Shown here: piece by piece, positions 16,542 through 30,594 of the stretch
How positions within the stretch are numbered: position 1 is the first letter of the stretch
Layout of the letters: every line of letters starts with the position of its first letter
Assembly: GCF_020531965.1 (NCBI RefSeq)
Contig: NZ_JAJAWH010000011.1
Span: 1-64,000, forward strand
Direction of reading: 5' to 3'
From: Pseudorhizobium xiangyangii
Lineage (GTDB): Bacteria; Pseudomonadota; Alphaproteobacteria; Rhizobiales; Rhizobiaceae
DNA: 64,000 bases
Notes under the pieces: generated by a model
The model's database searches: none
What the model was told of the DNA's origin: nothing
The model's input: the letters and a program-made list of their open reading frames with translations, nothing else
Translations under genes and position numbers: made by a program

Positions 16542-17648
16542 GTGGACGAAGTGGAGTGCGTCGTCGTCGGTGCAGGCGTGGTCGGGTTGGCGATTGCGAG
16601 AGCCCTTTCTTTTGCCGGGCGGGAGGTGCTGATCCTCGAGGCAGGCGATGCAATCGGGACAGGAACCTCGTCGCGCAACAGCGAGGTGATCCATGCCGGC
16701 ATTTACTATCCTGCCGGTAGCCTGATGGCGCAGCTGTGCGTGAGAGGCAGGCAGGCGCTTTACCGATATTGCGGGGAGCGTGGGCTGCCACACCGTAACT
16801 GCGGCAAGCTGATCGTTGCCACCTCCGCGGACGAACTCGCCATGCTGCCGGCGATTGCCGCACGGGCTGCCGCCAACGGCGTGTCCGATCTGAGGCAGAT
16901 TTCCGCTGATGAAGCGCTCGATCTGGAACCCGCCTTGAGGGCGACGGGGGCGCTGTTGTCGCCCTCCACCGGCATCATCGATGCCCACGCGCTGATGGTG
17001 TCGCTGCTCGGCGATGCCGAACATGCGGGTGCCCTCATCGCCCTCAAGGCACCGGTGATCGGGGCACGGGTTGCAGATGTCGGGATCGAGCTCGATGTCG
17101 GTGGCGACGAGCCGATGACGCTGCGCTGCCGGATGTTGGTGAATGCTGCCGGCCATGGCGCCCCGGCCCTTGCAAATGCGATTGCCGGTATGCCGCGGGA
17201 CAAGATCCCGCAGGCATATTTCGCCAAGGGCAGCTATTTCGCGATGACCGGCAGGACGCCGTTCACGCGGCTGATCTACCCAGTGCCGGTGAAGGGTGGG
17301 CTTGGCATTCACCTGACGCTCGATCTTGCTGGCCAGGCCCGGTTCGGCCCCGATGTCGAATGGGTGGACGGGCTGCATTACGAGGTCGATCCCGCCCGCG
17401 CCGAGAGTTTCTACCGCGGCATTCGCCGCTACTATCCCGGACTTGCCGACGATTCATTGATCCCTGCCTATTCCGGCATCCGTCCGAAGATCGTGCCGCC
17501 GGAAGTGGCGGCGCAGGATTTCGTCATCCAGAGCGTCCAGATCCACGGTGTGCCGGGGCTCATCAACCTGTTCGGTATAGAATCGCCAGGCCTCACCTCC
17601 TGCCTCGCGATCGGGGATTTCGTGCAGGCAATGGTAAGCCGGGGCTGA
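16542..17648 (+). CDS. FAD-dependent oxidoreductase, L-2-hydroxyglutarate oxidase-like
   Basis: The 368-residue DAO-family flavoprotein has [17 protein letters not shown] (FAD dinucleotide fold, about 10-26) and [19 protein letters not shown] (about 45-63). The second is the signature of LhgO and its relatives. [14 protein letters not shown] and YSGIRPKIV follow. LhgO oxidises L-2-hydroxyglutarate at the membrane. A GTG start at 16542 with AGGCGGAG upstream is used. The product is not ThiO-like (glycine oxidase) in these motifs even though it follows a thiamine-regulated transporter. It is 115 bases after dctP and 4 bases from the convergent mutase gene. Confidence 0.8.
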   Translation: MDEVECVVVGAGVVGLAIARALSFAGREVLILEAGDAIGTGTSSRNSEVIHAGIYYPAGSLMAQLCVRGRQALYRYCGERGLPHRNCGKLIVATSADELAMLPAIAARAAANGVSDLRQISADEALDLEPALRATGALLSPSTGIIDAHALMVSLLGDAEHAGALIALKAPVIGARVADVGIELDVGGDEPMTLRCRMLVNAAGHGAPALANAIAGMPRDKIPQAYFAKGSYFAMTGRTPFTRLIYPVPVKGGLGIHLTLDLAGQARFGPDVEWVDGLHYEVDPARAESFYRGIRRYYPGLADDSLIPAYSGIRPKIVPPEVAAQDFVIQSVQIHGVPGLINLFGIESPGLTSCLAIGDFVQAMVSRG

Positions 17649-17652
17649 CGCG

Positions 17653-19839
<2,187 letters not shown>

Positions 19840-19978
19840 CGATTTTCTCCTGAATATGCGGTTTCGTTCACGCGCGTCATGGACGCCGTGATGATCAATA
19901 TACAACGCGGACGGGGCGCTGAAAGCTGCCTCGTAAGTTTAGTTGTCAGGTGACGCGCTCCAGCGTCTCCCTGCACGA

Positions 19979-20635
19979 CTACAGGGTAGGCACCCGCCAC
20001 CGTTCGAGCGCCCTCGCGCCACTTTCGCTGAGGCCATAGACGCCTTTGTCGATCCTTTCGAACCAGCCGTAATAATTGTTGAGCAGGATCTGACCGGCGG
20101 TGGGCGTCACCACCTTGAGGTCGCGCGGCCGCAATGGGCCATCGACGAGTGCCGCAGCGCAGGCGAGCGACTGCTGGCGATAGGCAGTCATGATCGGGAC
20201 CTTTGTCGAGCCACCGAGGGCGGGGTCGCCCTGGCGTTTGCGGTGTTCCTTGACCAATCGTGTGCGCCGCTTCGGATTGGTGCGCGGCATTGGAGATACG
20301 GAACTGACGATGATGCTGACCTCGCCCGCATCGGAGACACCCAGCATGCCGATGCCGAGCCGTCGGCAGAGGTCACGGTAACGCTTGTCAGCCTCCCGCC
20401 CCCTGCCTTTGGCGGAAACGCGGGCGGCAATCCAGACCTCGTCGGCCGCAGCGGCCCGATCCACCGCCTGCAGGACCAGTTCAAGATTGAAGGAGAGCTT
20501 TAGCTCGCAGACAACCACGACCGCGGTGTCACCTTCGATAAGGCCGACGACATCGCAGCCGCCGATCTCGCCCTTGACGGCATAACCGGCATTTTCCAGG
20601 AAGTGTTTGACGGGAAGGTAGAGGGAGGTTTCCAT
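19979..20635 (-). CDS. DUF2161-type protein, putative PD-(D/E)xK nuclease fold
   Basis: The 218-residue product has the nuclease-like core: helix-strand METSLYLPVKHFLENAGY, then GCDVVGL with Asp 28, and VVVCELKLSF with Glu 44 and Lys 46. This is a D-x(n)-E-x-K set. The C-terminal part (DLKVVTPTAGQILLNNYYGW, GVYGLSESGARAL) resembles a wHTH-like domain. This matches the DUF2161 family of predicted phosphodiesterases, whose role is unknown. It lies between pccA and the mutase gene on the same strand with gaps of 105 and 139 bases. Co-transcription with propionate genes may be incidental. Confidence 0.75.
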   Translation of the reverse strand: METSLYLPVKHFLENAGYAVKGEIGGCDVVGLIEGDTAVVVVCELKLSFNLELVLQAVDRAAAADEVWIAARVSAKGRGREADKRYRDLCRRLGIGMLGVSDAGEVSIIVSSVSPMPRTNPKRRTRLVKEHRKRQGDPALGGSTKVPIMTAYRQQSLACAAALVDGPLRPRDLKVVTPTAGQILLNNYYGWFERIDKGVYGLSESGARALERWRVPTL

Positions 20636-20740
20636 GAAAGCCCGGAATCAATGATCGGCGGGAGCCTTAGCACGGCTTCCGCGGAACCCATGCTTCGATC
20701 GTGACGAGCGATGGGATAGCATGCTCGCCGACCTTCCGAT

Positions 20741-22747
<2,007 letters not shown>

Positions 22748-22749
22748 GC

Positions 22750-23124
22750 TTACACCTCGACCTTGTCTTCGAAAGCCTGGGGAAAATTCTTCCGGGCCAG
22801 AGCTTCATTGATTTTCAGTTTCGCTGTGTAGGAAGCAGGATCGAACGCCCTTTCCGCGGCAAGGATCTCCCGTCCGAACAGGCGGCAGAGCCGCTCCCCG
22901 TCGAGATTACCACGCTCGAAGGGTTCGGCGCCGAAATACTGCCAGATCGCCTGCACGAATCCGGTATCCGCCAGGGCAACGGTCTGGTCCATGGTCCGGT
23001 GGCGGGGCATGGGGACAAGCTTCGTGACCTTGGAATTGGCCCGTCGCAGGGTAAACTGCCACTGCGTGCCGAGAAGGCCTGCCGGGAAGCCACGATGTTT
23101 TGGCATTTCGGGAGTTTTTGCCAT
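22750..23124 (-). CDS. Hypothetical protein, paralogue of the next upstream gene
   Basis: The 124-residue product has no recognised domain. It shares with the adjacent 125-residue protein the blocks KHRGFP (9-14), QFTLRRAN, EPFERGNLD, LFGRE, FDPxSY, INE and a C-terminal FED-x-x-EV. It looks soluble, has no signal peptide and is basic at the N-terminus. Only 2 bases separate it from pccA. The tight coupling suggests a part in propionyl-CoA carboxylase function or regulation. I do not recognise the family and assign no function. Confidence 0.7.
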   Translation of the reverse strand: MAKTPEMPKHRGFPAGLLGTQWQFTLRRANSKVTKLVPMPRHRTMDQTVALADTGFVQAIWQYFGAEPFERGNLDGERLCRLFGREILAAERAFDPASYTAKLKINEALARKNFPQAFEDKVEV

Positions 23125-23163
23125 CAGAAATAATCCGGTCTCATTCTTGGATGGAACATCGCA

Positions 23164-23541
23164 TCACACCTCGAACACATCCTCGAACGACTCCGGAAAG
23201 CTCTGCCGCGCCACCTTTTCGTTGATTTGTAGCATGGCTTCATAGGAGAGCGGGTCGAAATCCTTCCCGGCGGCGATCACCTCGCGGCCGAAGAGCAGGT
23301 TGAGTCGAGCGGCATCGAGATTACCGCGCTCAAAGGGTTCGTCGCCGAAATGGTGCCAGAGCGCATGCAGGAAGGCGGCGTCGATCCGGTGCTCGGCCAT
23401 GCCCGGGCGTCCGTGCCGGGGCAAGGTCTTGATCGGTGTCACGCCCTTGGGATTGGCTCGGCGGATGGTGAACTGAACGCCCGTGCCCGGCATTCCGCCC
23501 GGGAAGCCACGGTGTTTCGTCATGTCGGGCAGGTTGGCCAT
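23164..23541 (-). CDS. Hypothetical protein, tandem paralogue in the pcc operon
   Basis: The 125-residue product is a tandem duplicate of the neighbour 39 bases downstream, alike along the full length, with about 40 percent of residues the same by eye. Conserved positions include KHRGFPGG, QFTIRRANPK, EPFERGNLD, LFGREV, FDPLSY and FPESFEDVFEV. It has no signal peptide or membrane segment. It starts 3 bases after the GST gene stop, so translation is probably coupled. Function unknown; a pair of diverged copies suggests a hetero-complex or different partners. Confidence 0.7.
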   Translation of the reverse strand: MANLPDMTKHRGFPGGMPGTGVQFTIRRANPKGVTPIKTLPRHGRPGMAEHRIDAAFLHALWHHFGDEPFERGNLDAARLNLLFGREVIAAGKDFDPLSYEAMLQINEKVARQSFPESFEDVFEV

Positions 23542-23544
23542 CGT

Positions 23545-24480
23545 TCAGTCTCCTTGCGCTTCTGCGGACCGGTCTTGGCCGATCTTGTCCTGCGTCTTCG
23601 TGTCGAAGTCGGAGGCATCGTGGCGCTCGTGCAGTTGCTCGGACGGGTCGCCCGAGGTCTTGTTGACCATGGAGCCGCGCCGGACGGCCGCCCGCTCGCC
23701 CACCTGGCTCGTCCATCGTCGGACGTGTTCGTATTCCTCTACCGATAGGAAATCGCCTGCATCATTATAGGCGTCCTTGGCGGCGAGGCGGCCATACCAC
23801 GGCCAGATCGCCATGTCTGCGATCGTGTATTCGGCTCCGGCCATGTATTCGTGATCCGCCAGATGACGGTTGAGAACGTCCATCTGCCGCTTCACCTCCA
23901 TGGCATAGCGGTTGATCGCATATTCGATCTTCATCGGCGCATAGGCGTAGAAATGGCCGAAGCCGCCGCCCAAAAAGGGTGCGGATCCCATTTGCCAGAA
24001 CAGCCAGTTGAGCGCCTCCGTCCGCGTGCGAACGTCTGTCGGCAGGAAGGCGCCAAATTTCTCGGCGAGATAGACGAGGATCGAGCCCGACTCGAAGACC
24101 CGCACCGGCTCGCCGCCACCCTTGGGCGCATGATCCATCAGTGCCGGGATCTTGGAGTTCGGGTTGACCTCTACGAAGCCGGAGCCGAACTGGTTGCCAT
24201 CGCCGATCTTGATCAGCCAGGCGTCATACTCGGAATTGGCGTGGCCGGAGGCCAAAAGCTCCTCCAGCATGATGGTGACCTTCTGGCCATTCGGCGTCGC
24301 GAGCGAATAGAGCTGCAGCGGGTGCTTGCCGACCGGCAGGACCTTTTCGTGCGTGGGGCCGGCAATCGGACGGTTGATGCTGGCGAACGCGCCGCCGCTT
24401 TCGCTATCCCAGGCCCAGACCTTCGGCGGGACATACCCGGCGGGCAGGTTCTTCTCGGATGGAAATTCGGTGTCGGCCAT
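23545..24480 (-). CDS. YghU-type glutathione S-transferase / disulfide-bond oxidoreductase
   Basis: The 311-residue product matches the Nu-class GST YghU. It has an extended N-terminus (YVPPKVWAWDSESGGAFASIN), a thioredoxin-fold GSH domain (LQLYSLATPNGQKVTIMLEEL) with the Thr/Asn-type active site, NPNSKIPALMDH, FESGSILVYLAEKFG, and the helical C-domain. E. coli YghU binds two glutathiones and reduces disulfides. The ATG at 24480 fits the family; an ATG 57 bases upstream adds unrelated residues. It lies between pccB and the paralogue pair, all in one direction, but a biochemical link to propionate is not known. Confidence 0.9.
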   Translation of the reverse strand: MADTEFPSEKNLPAGYVPPKVWAWDSESGGAFASINRPIAGPTHEKVLPVGKHPLQLYSLATPNGQKVTIMLEELLASGHANSEYDAWLIKIGDGNQFGSGFVEVNPNSKIPALMDHAPKGGGEPVRVFESGSILVYLAEKFGAFLPTDVRTRTEALNWLFWQMGSAPFLGGGFGHFYAYAPMKIEYAINRYAMEVKRQMDVLNRHLADHEYMAGAEYTIADMAIWPWYGRLAAKDAYNDAGDFLSVEEYEHVRRWTSQVGERAAVRRGSMVNKTSGDPSEQLHERHDASDFDTKTQDKIGQDRSAEAQGD

Positions 24481-24580
24481 GAAAGTCGTGTCCTTATTCT
24501 CGGGTTCGGCACCCCCGCGAGAGAGGCGCGGAAGCAATATAGGGAGCCGAAGGCTGCGTCCCCAACCTATCGCGGTTACC

Positions 24581-26113
<1,533 letters not shown>

Positions 26114-26150
26114 AGGACCTCCTGAACAGCTTTTCTTCTTTTGTAGTCGC

Positions 26151-26184
26151 TTGCGACGCCGGCGCAAACCTCCCGTGGCGGGAG
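26151..26184. promoter_or_regulatory. Two inverted repeats in the pccB / dehydrogenase divergent region
   Basis: TTGCG (26151-26155) faces CGCAA (26163-26167), and 2 bases on CTCCCG (26170-26175) faces CGGGAG (26179-26184) across TGG. Both sit in the 160-base divergent region, close to the likely pccB promoter. They may bind a propionate-responsive regulator; no such regulator gene is in the window. Confidence 0.35.
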
Positions 26185-26274
26185 TATGTATATTTGTCTT
26201 GGGCCCGCATCCGCTACCTTGGTATCACCCGGAAAGAAACTAGATCATTGGGTCATGAAGAAGGAGACCATCCA

Positions 26275-27315
26275 ATGCAGGCACTCGTCCTGGAGGAGAA
26301 AGGCGTGCTTTCGCTCCGTGAGATCGACTTGGCCCTCGATGTGGGTCCGGATGACGTGAAGATCGCCATCCACACGGTCGGTGTCTGCGGCAGTGACGTG
26401 CACTACTACACGCACGGCGCGATCGGTCCCTTCGTCCTGCGTGAGCCGATGGTGCTGGGGCACGAGGCCGCCGGCACGGTGGTCGAGGTAGGCTCGCAGG
26501 TCCGGAACCTGAAGGTGGGCGACCGCGTCTGCATGGAGCCTGGCGTCCCGAACCTCTCGTCGCGGGCGTCGAAGCTCGGGCTCTATAATGTCGACCCCGA
26601 CGTGCGCTTCTGGGCGACGCCGCCGATCCATGGCGTGCTGGCGCCCTATGCTGTGCACCCCGCAGCTTTCACCTACAAGCTGCCCGACGGTGTCTCCTTT
26701 GCAGAAGGTGCGATGGTCGAGCCGTTTGCGATCGGCATGCAGGCCGCGACCCGCGCCCGGATCCAGCCGGGAGATGTAGCAGCTGTGATCGGCTGCGGCC
26801 CGATCGGCATCATGGTGGCGCTGGCGGCGCTCGCTGGCGGCTGCAGCCGGGTGTTCATCTCCGATCTCAGCGCCGAAAAGCTGAAGATCGCCGGTCAGTA
26901 TCCGGGGATCGTGCCGGTTAATATTACCGAGCGGCCGTTCACAGAAGTCATCACAGAACAGACCGGCGGATGGGGTGCGGATGTGGTGTTCGAGGCGAGC
27001 GGCAGCCCGAAAGCCTTCGCCGGCATGTTCGATCTCGTGCGTCCGGGTGGCGTCGTGGTGCTGGTGGGGCTGCCGGTCGCCAAGGTGGAGTTCGATGTGG
27101 CGGGTGCCATCTCCAAGGAGGTGCGGATCGAGACGGTCTTCCGATATGCCAATATCTTCGACCGCGCGCTGGAACTCATCGCGTCCGGCAAGGTGGACCT
27201 GAAGCCGCTGATCACCGGGACCTTCGACTTCGGTCAGTCCGTGGCAGCCTTCGAGCGGGCCGCAGCGGCGCATCCATCCGACGTGAAACTACAGATCCTC
27301 GTCGGCGAGGGCTGA
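26275..27315 (+). CDS. Zn-dependent polyol dehydrogenase, xylitol (D-xylulose reductase)-like
   Basis: The 346-residue medium-chain dehydrogenase has the catalytic zinc ligands [10 protein letters not shown] and [13 protein letters not shown] and the NAD fold [15 protein letters not shown]. The segment [18 protein letters not shown] replaces the four-cysteine structural-zinc loop of sorbitol dehydrogenases. That is the form seen in rhizobial NAD-dependent xylitol dehydrogenases. The ATG at 26275 with GAAGGAG upstream is preferred to the 26194 start. It is divergent from pccB by 160 bases and converges on the Ldh_2 gene. Substrate assignment (xylitol, sorbitol or similar) is by family only. 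Confidence 0.85.
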   Translation: MQALVLEEKGVLSLREIDLALDVGPDDVKIAIHTVGVCGSDVHYYTHGAIGPFVLREPMVLGHEAAGTVVEVGSQVRNLKVGDRVCMEPGVPNLSSRASKLGLYNVDPDVRFWATPPIHGVLAPYAVHPAAFTYKLPDGVSFAEGAMVEPFAIGMQAATRARIQPGDVAAVIGCGPIGIMVALAALAGGCSRVFISDLSAEKLKIAGQYPGIVPVNITERPFTEVITEQTGGWGADVVFEASGSPKAFAGMFDLVRPGGVVVLVGLPVAKVEFDVAGAISKEVRIETVFRYANIFDRALELIASGKVDLKPLITGTFDFGQSVAAFERAAAAHPSDVKLQILVGEG

Positions 27316-27360
27316 ACCTCGCCGCTGCGCCTGCATGAAGATCGGCGTCATCATTGCGCT

Positions 27361-28446
27361 TCACAGGTCGAAAGGAGGGGTCAGTCCGTGTTCTTCGGCA
27401 AGTGCCGCAAATGCATCCCGCGTCGCAGGATCCAGGGGCAAGCCGGAGCGGGCGCGCTCCTCGGCAACCTTCCACTCCCGATCGCCGGGCGCCATGACGG
27501 TCATACCCTCTCGCGCCGGCGACGTGCGAAGGACCTCCACATACCGCTTGATACCGGTCTGGAAGACCTCGTGGCTGACGAAGGCCCCCGGCTTCAGCGC
27601 CAGTACGAAGGCGCCCATGCCGCGCGGAGTGGACATGTCCGGGCCGCCCATGGGCAGGATATCGAAGCTCAGGCGCATGCCTGAAATGACCGCGCTCAGG
27701 ATTTCCGCAAAGCCGGCAAGACCGGCACCCTTGAAGCCGAACTCTCCGCCGACGGGCGCCAGCATCTCGACGAGCGAGGGATCCAGTGTGTTCTGCCCTG
27801 CCTCGTCGGAGGCCACCCCTTCCGGTAAAGGCACGCCGAGGCTGCGATAGAGCTGCACGCGGTTATACGGGACGGCGCTCGTAGCCATGTCGAGAAGCCA
27901 CGGGTTGTCGTTGTCCACCGGCACGGCGAAAGCGATGGGGTTTGTGCCGTGGAAGCGCATTGCACCATCGTGAAGGCGAACGAAGCTGTCTGAATTGCAG
28001 ACTGCAAGCCCGATATATCCCTGTTCCGCGGCTGCCATGGCATAGGCGCCGGCCGGGCCGAAATGAGAGCCGTTGCGGATCGACACAGCGCCGATGCCAA
28101 ACTGGCCTGCCAGTTCGACGGCGTGCTTCATGCCGCAATAGGCGCCAAGCGCCCCGTGGCCATCGTCGGCATCCAGCGAAGCGACCGCGCCAAAGGAGTG
28201 GATGATGCGGGTATTGGGACGTCGATTGACGCGGCCGCCGTTCATCACCTTCACGTAGTGGTCGAGCAGTCTCACCCCATGGCTGTCAACCCCATGGCGG
28301 GAGCCGTGCATCATCGCCCGGGTGGCAGCATCGGCCGTGGCTTCGTCCGCGCCGATTGCTGCGAACACTTCGCGGCAGAACCGGTCGGTGGCCTCGATCG
28401 GGGCATAGACGACATCGCTGGTCTTCGGGTTGGGGGTCGAATTCAT
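27361..28446 (-). CDS. Malate/L-lactate dehydrogenase-type (Ldh_2) NAD(P)-dependent oxidoreductase
   Basis: The 361-residue product belongs to the Ldh_2 family (YlbC/AllD/ComC type). It has MMHGSRHGVDSHGVRLL (active-site His), DADDGHGALGAYCGMKHAV, VRNGSHFGPAGAYAM-like SIRNGSHFGP, and LLDMATSAVP. The family reduces 2-keto acids such as ureidoglycolate, pyruvate, delta-1-piperideine-2-carboxylate or sulfopyruvate. The substrate is not decidable here. The ATG at 28446 fits; an upstream frame extension is not family-like. It is divergent from the GntR gene across a region rich in inverted repeats, which is the likely control point. Confidence 0.85.
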   Translation of the reverse strand: MNSTPNPKTSDVVYAPIEATDRFCREVFAAIGADEATADAATRAMMHGSRHGVDSHGVRLLDHYVKVMNGGRVNRRPNTRIIHSFGAVASLDADDGHGALGAYCGMKHAVELAGQFGIGAVSIRNGSHFGPAGAYAMAAAEQGYIGLAVCNSDSFVRLHDGAMRFHGTNPIAFAVPVDNDNPWLLDMATSAVPYNRVQLYRSLGVPLPEGVASDEAGQNTLDPSLVEMLAPVGGEFGFKGAGLAGFAEILSAVISGMRLSFDILPMGGPDMSTPRGMGAFVLALKPGAFVSHEVFQTGIKRYVEVLRTSPAREGMTVMAPGDREWKVAEERARSGLPLDPATRDAFAALAEEHGLTPPFDL

Positions 28447-28590
28447 GGGGTCTGGTCTCCGCCTGCTATCAAGATCTGTCCGGGCATGAATGCCGTCTCG
28501 TCGCTGGTAAATAGATGGCTGCCGCTGCCATTTTCTCCGCTTTGCCGAGCCGGCCATCGGCCGGAAGGCGCGGCGCATCCGACAGGGTAA

Positions 28591-28625
28591 ACAAGATAAC
28601 GTCTTGTGTGTACAGTATACGTCTT
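28591..28625. promoter_or_regulatory. Candidate GntR operator: inverted and direct repeats
   Basis: ACAAGA (28591-28596) faces TCTTGT (28602-28607) across 5 bases. ACGTCTT occurs at 28599-28605 and again at 28619-28625, exactly 20 bases apart, so two copies lie on the same face of the helix. GTATAC at 28615-28620 is a further palindrome. The site is between the divergent Ldh_2 and gntR genes and is a natural target of the GntR protein. Confidence 0.45.
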
Positions 28626-28677
28626 TTTCGCCCTGACAAGTGCCGAGGCGGTGGCTTTGCGGAGGTTTGATGGTTCT

Positions 28678-28692
28678 TTAGCAAACTGCTAA
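28678..28692. promoter_or_regulatory. Second perfect inverted repeat near the gntR start
   Basis: TTAGCA and TGCTAA are separated by AAC, 63 bases before the ATG at 28755. It may be a second, autoregulatory site of the GntR protein. Elsewhere in the 308-base divergent interval only a CCGGCC/GGCCGG repeat (28550-28564) was noticed. Confidence 0.45.
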
Positions 28693-28754
28693 GTTCGCAC
28701 CGGGAGGCGAAGTCAGAAGGTCTGGCTTCGGGAATACGGCGCACAGTTGGAGGG

Positions 28755-29780
28755 ATGATGAATTCGGACGGCGAGGCGGGATTGGGCATGTCTACTGTGA
28801 AGGCCTTGGGAGGAGCGGTTCCGCGCCTCTATCAGCAAGTTTTCGATATTCTTGCGGGGCAGATCGGGCATGGCGCATTGCGGGAAGGTGCGCGTCTCAG
28901 CGAGTCGGCCGTTGCCGAGCAGTTCGGCATCAGTCGCGCACCCGCGCGGCAGGCGCTGGCGGAACTCGAGCGGCAGGGGCTGCTGCTCAAGTCCTCTGGC
29001 CGTGGCTACAAGGTAGGCAAGCCGAAATTCCTCGTCACCGCTGCAGTCCAACCCGTTGCGTCGTCCGGCGATGAACTTCGGCTTACCCAGCTTGCGACCT
29101 GGTCGCGCATCTACGGAGAGGTAGAGAGCGAGATTGCTGCGCGCACGTCCTTTGCCGGATGGCGGGTGAACGAAACCGAGCTTGCCCGCTTTTATGACGT
29201 CAGCCGAACGGTTGCGCGCGATGTCGTGGCGCGGTTGCAGCAGCGGGGCGTCGTGCGCAAGGACGATCGCTCGCGTTGGGTGGCACCGGCCATGACGCCG
29301 GACCATGTCGGGGAACTTTATGAGCTGCGCTGGCTGCTGGAGCCAGTGGCGCTTGAAAAGGCTGCCCCTCGGTTGCCGGCCGAATTCCTGACAGGAGTGC
29401 GCAAGAGACTGGAGGACGCGACGGCCAACGCTGCCGGCTTGGCTGGACCGGATCTCGACCGTCTTGAAGAAGACCTGCATGTGACGCTGCTGGGCTACTG
29501 CAGCAACGGCCCGATGATGCAGGCGATCAGCCTGCCCCAGGCGCTGCTGATCGCGCATCGGTTCCTGTACCGCTGGATGCCACGATTATTTGGTGCCGAG
29601 CCGTTTTTGCCGGAGCATATGGAGATCATCGAGCGGTTGGAGGCAGGCAGGGTGAGCGATGCCGCCGACTCGCTTCGGCGGCATCTGCAGATTTCACGGG
29701 ATCGCGCCATCGACCGCATCGAGAGGGTGACGCGCGAGGTTCACCCCGAAGACCTGCCCTATCTCGAAAAGCTCGACTGA
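28755..29780 (+). CDS. GntR/FCD regulator with two winged-helix segments
   Basis: The 341-residue product is about 100 residues longer than ordinary FadR-subfamily regulators. Residues 25-88 are a standard GntR wHTH (LYQQVFDILAGQI, SESAVAEQFGISRAPARQAL, ELERQGLL). Residues 118-178 repeat the pattern (IYGEVESEIAAR, NETELARFYDVSRTVARDVV, RLQQRGVVRKDDRSRWVA). An FCD ligand domain follows (about 184-330: ELYELRWLLEPVALEKAA). Start choice is uncertain: the ATG at 28755 abuts GGAGGG, the ATG at 28758 or the ATG at 28788 could be used. It is divergent from the Ldh_2 gene and probably represses it until an organic acid is bound. Confidence 0.85.
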   Translation: MMNSDGEAGLGMSTVKALGGAVPRLYQQVFDILAGQIGHGALREGARLSESAVAEQFGISRAPARQALAELERQGLLLKSSGRGYKVGKPKFLVTAAVQPVASSGDELRLTQLATWSRIYGEVESEIAARTSFAGWRVNETELARFYDVSRTVARDVVARLQQRGVVRKDDRSRWVAPAMTPDHVGELYELRWLLEPVALEKAAPRLPAEFLTGVRKRLEDATANAAGLAGPDLDRLEEDLHVTLLGYCSNGPMMQAISLPQALLIAHRFLYRWMPRLFGAEPFLPEHMEIIERLEAGRVSDAADSLRRHLQISRDRAIDRIERVTREVHPEDLPYLEKLD

Positions 29781-29817
29781 GTTCGCTGGTGTTTTGGACC
29801 AGCTTTCAAAAGCGAAC
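29781..29817. terminator. Hairpin between convergent gntR and phosphatase genes
   Basis: GTTCGCT (29781-29787) faces AGCGAAC (29811-29817), and an inner stem GCTGGT/ACCAGC (29785-29790, 29798-29803) competes with it. It directly follows the gntR stop and ends 4 bases before the convergent stop, so it may serve both strands. T tracts are short. Confidence 0.4.
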
Positions 29818-29820
29818 AGG

Positions 29821-30594
29821 CTAGCTCACGGCCAGCTTGAAGAGCTTGTTGCTTCTGTCGATTTTCAAGCCTGACAACATCCCGCTCGCGAAGGCGCCGG
29901 TGTCGATGTTGATCCTGCCGGGACAGACCTCTACCTGGCGCACCGGTGTGTGACCGTGGACAATGAGGAAATCGTCACTCGGAGCCGATGCGCCCAGTTC
30001 CGGCCTCAGCCACAGAAGATCCTCGTCCGATTGCTGCGCGAGGGGTACCCCGCGACGGATGCCTCCATGGACGAAGGTGAAGTTGGGAACGGACAGCAGC
30101 GAGGGGGCTGATCGCAGAAATTCAACATGTTCGGGACTGATGCGGTTCTCAAGAAGCGCCTTCATAGATGGCGCGCTACCTGCAGGATCGAGCCCGAAGG
30201 AGCGGAGAGTTTCCCTTCCGCCCAGACGAAGCCAGTGATGGCCCGGATCCGGATGATCCAGGTAGGAGAGCATCAGGTCCTCGTGATTGCCTGCAAGGCA
30301 GAACCGTTCGAAGCCGGATGGTGGCGGGCCGAGCAGGTGATCCAGGACCGCGGCGCTCTCGGGGCCCCGATCGATGTAGTCACCGAGCAGAATGATCCAC
30401 TTTTCTCCGGAGACGGAGGCGGCGTCCTGAACTATCAACTGCTCCATCTTGCGCAGGAGCGGATAACATCCGTGGATATCACCGATGGCATAGATAAGCT
30501 CCGGTCGGTCATCGAAGAACAGCTTTGGGCGGGACCGGACGTCCGATGCGCCGCCGCGAAAGGGCAGGCGTTTGATGAGATGCCGGACCATCAC
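29821..30594 (-). CDS. PPP-family serine/threonine (or diadenosine) metallophosphatase
   Basis: The 257-residue product has the full PPP metal-binding set: GDIHG at 38-42, GDYIDRGPES (about 72-81), GNHED (about 103) and a C-terminal HGHTPV. This places it with bacterial PrpA/PrpB-like protein phosphatases and ApaH relatives. It may act on phosphoserine/threonine or on dinucleoside tetraphosphates; the sequence does not settle which. A two-Met start allows the ATG at 30594 or one codon on. It stands alone on the minus strand, divergent from rbfA by 275 bases. Confidence 0.85.
   Translation of the reverse strand: MMVRHLIKRLPFRGGASDVRSRPKLFFDDRPELIYAIGDIHGCYPLLRKMEQLIVQDAASVSGEKWIILLGDYIDRGPESAAVLDHLLGPPPSGFERFCLAGNHEDLMLSYLDHPDPGHHWLRLGGRETLRSFGLDPAGSAPSMKALLENRISPEHVEFLRSAPSLLSVPNFTFVHGGIRRGVPLAQQSDEDLLWLRPELGASAPSDDFLIVHGHTPVRQVEVCPGRINIDTGAFASGMLSGLKIDRSNKLFKLAVS

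Noticed and set aside
16542-17648. ThiO (glycine oxidase) as the identity of the FAD oxidase near the riboswitch
   Set aside because: The [15 protein letters not shown] and PVKGGLGIH segments are those of LhgO-type enzymes, not of ThiO.
26151-26184. Known TTTGCAAA-type propionate regulator box before pccB
   Set aside because: The palindromes found are TTGCG-N7-CGCAA and CTCCCG-TGG-CGGGAG; neither matches that word closely enough to claim it.
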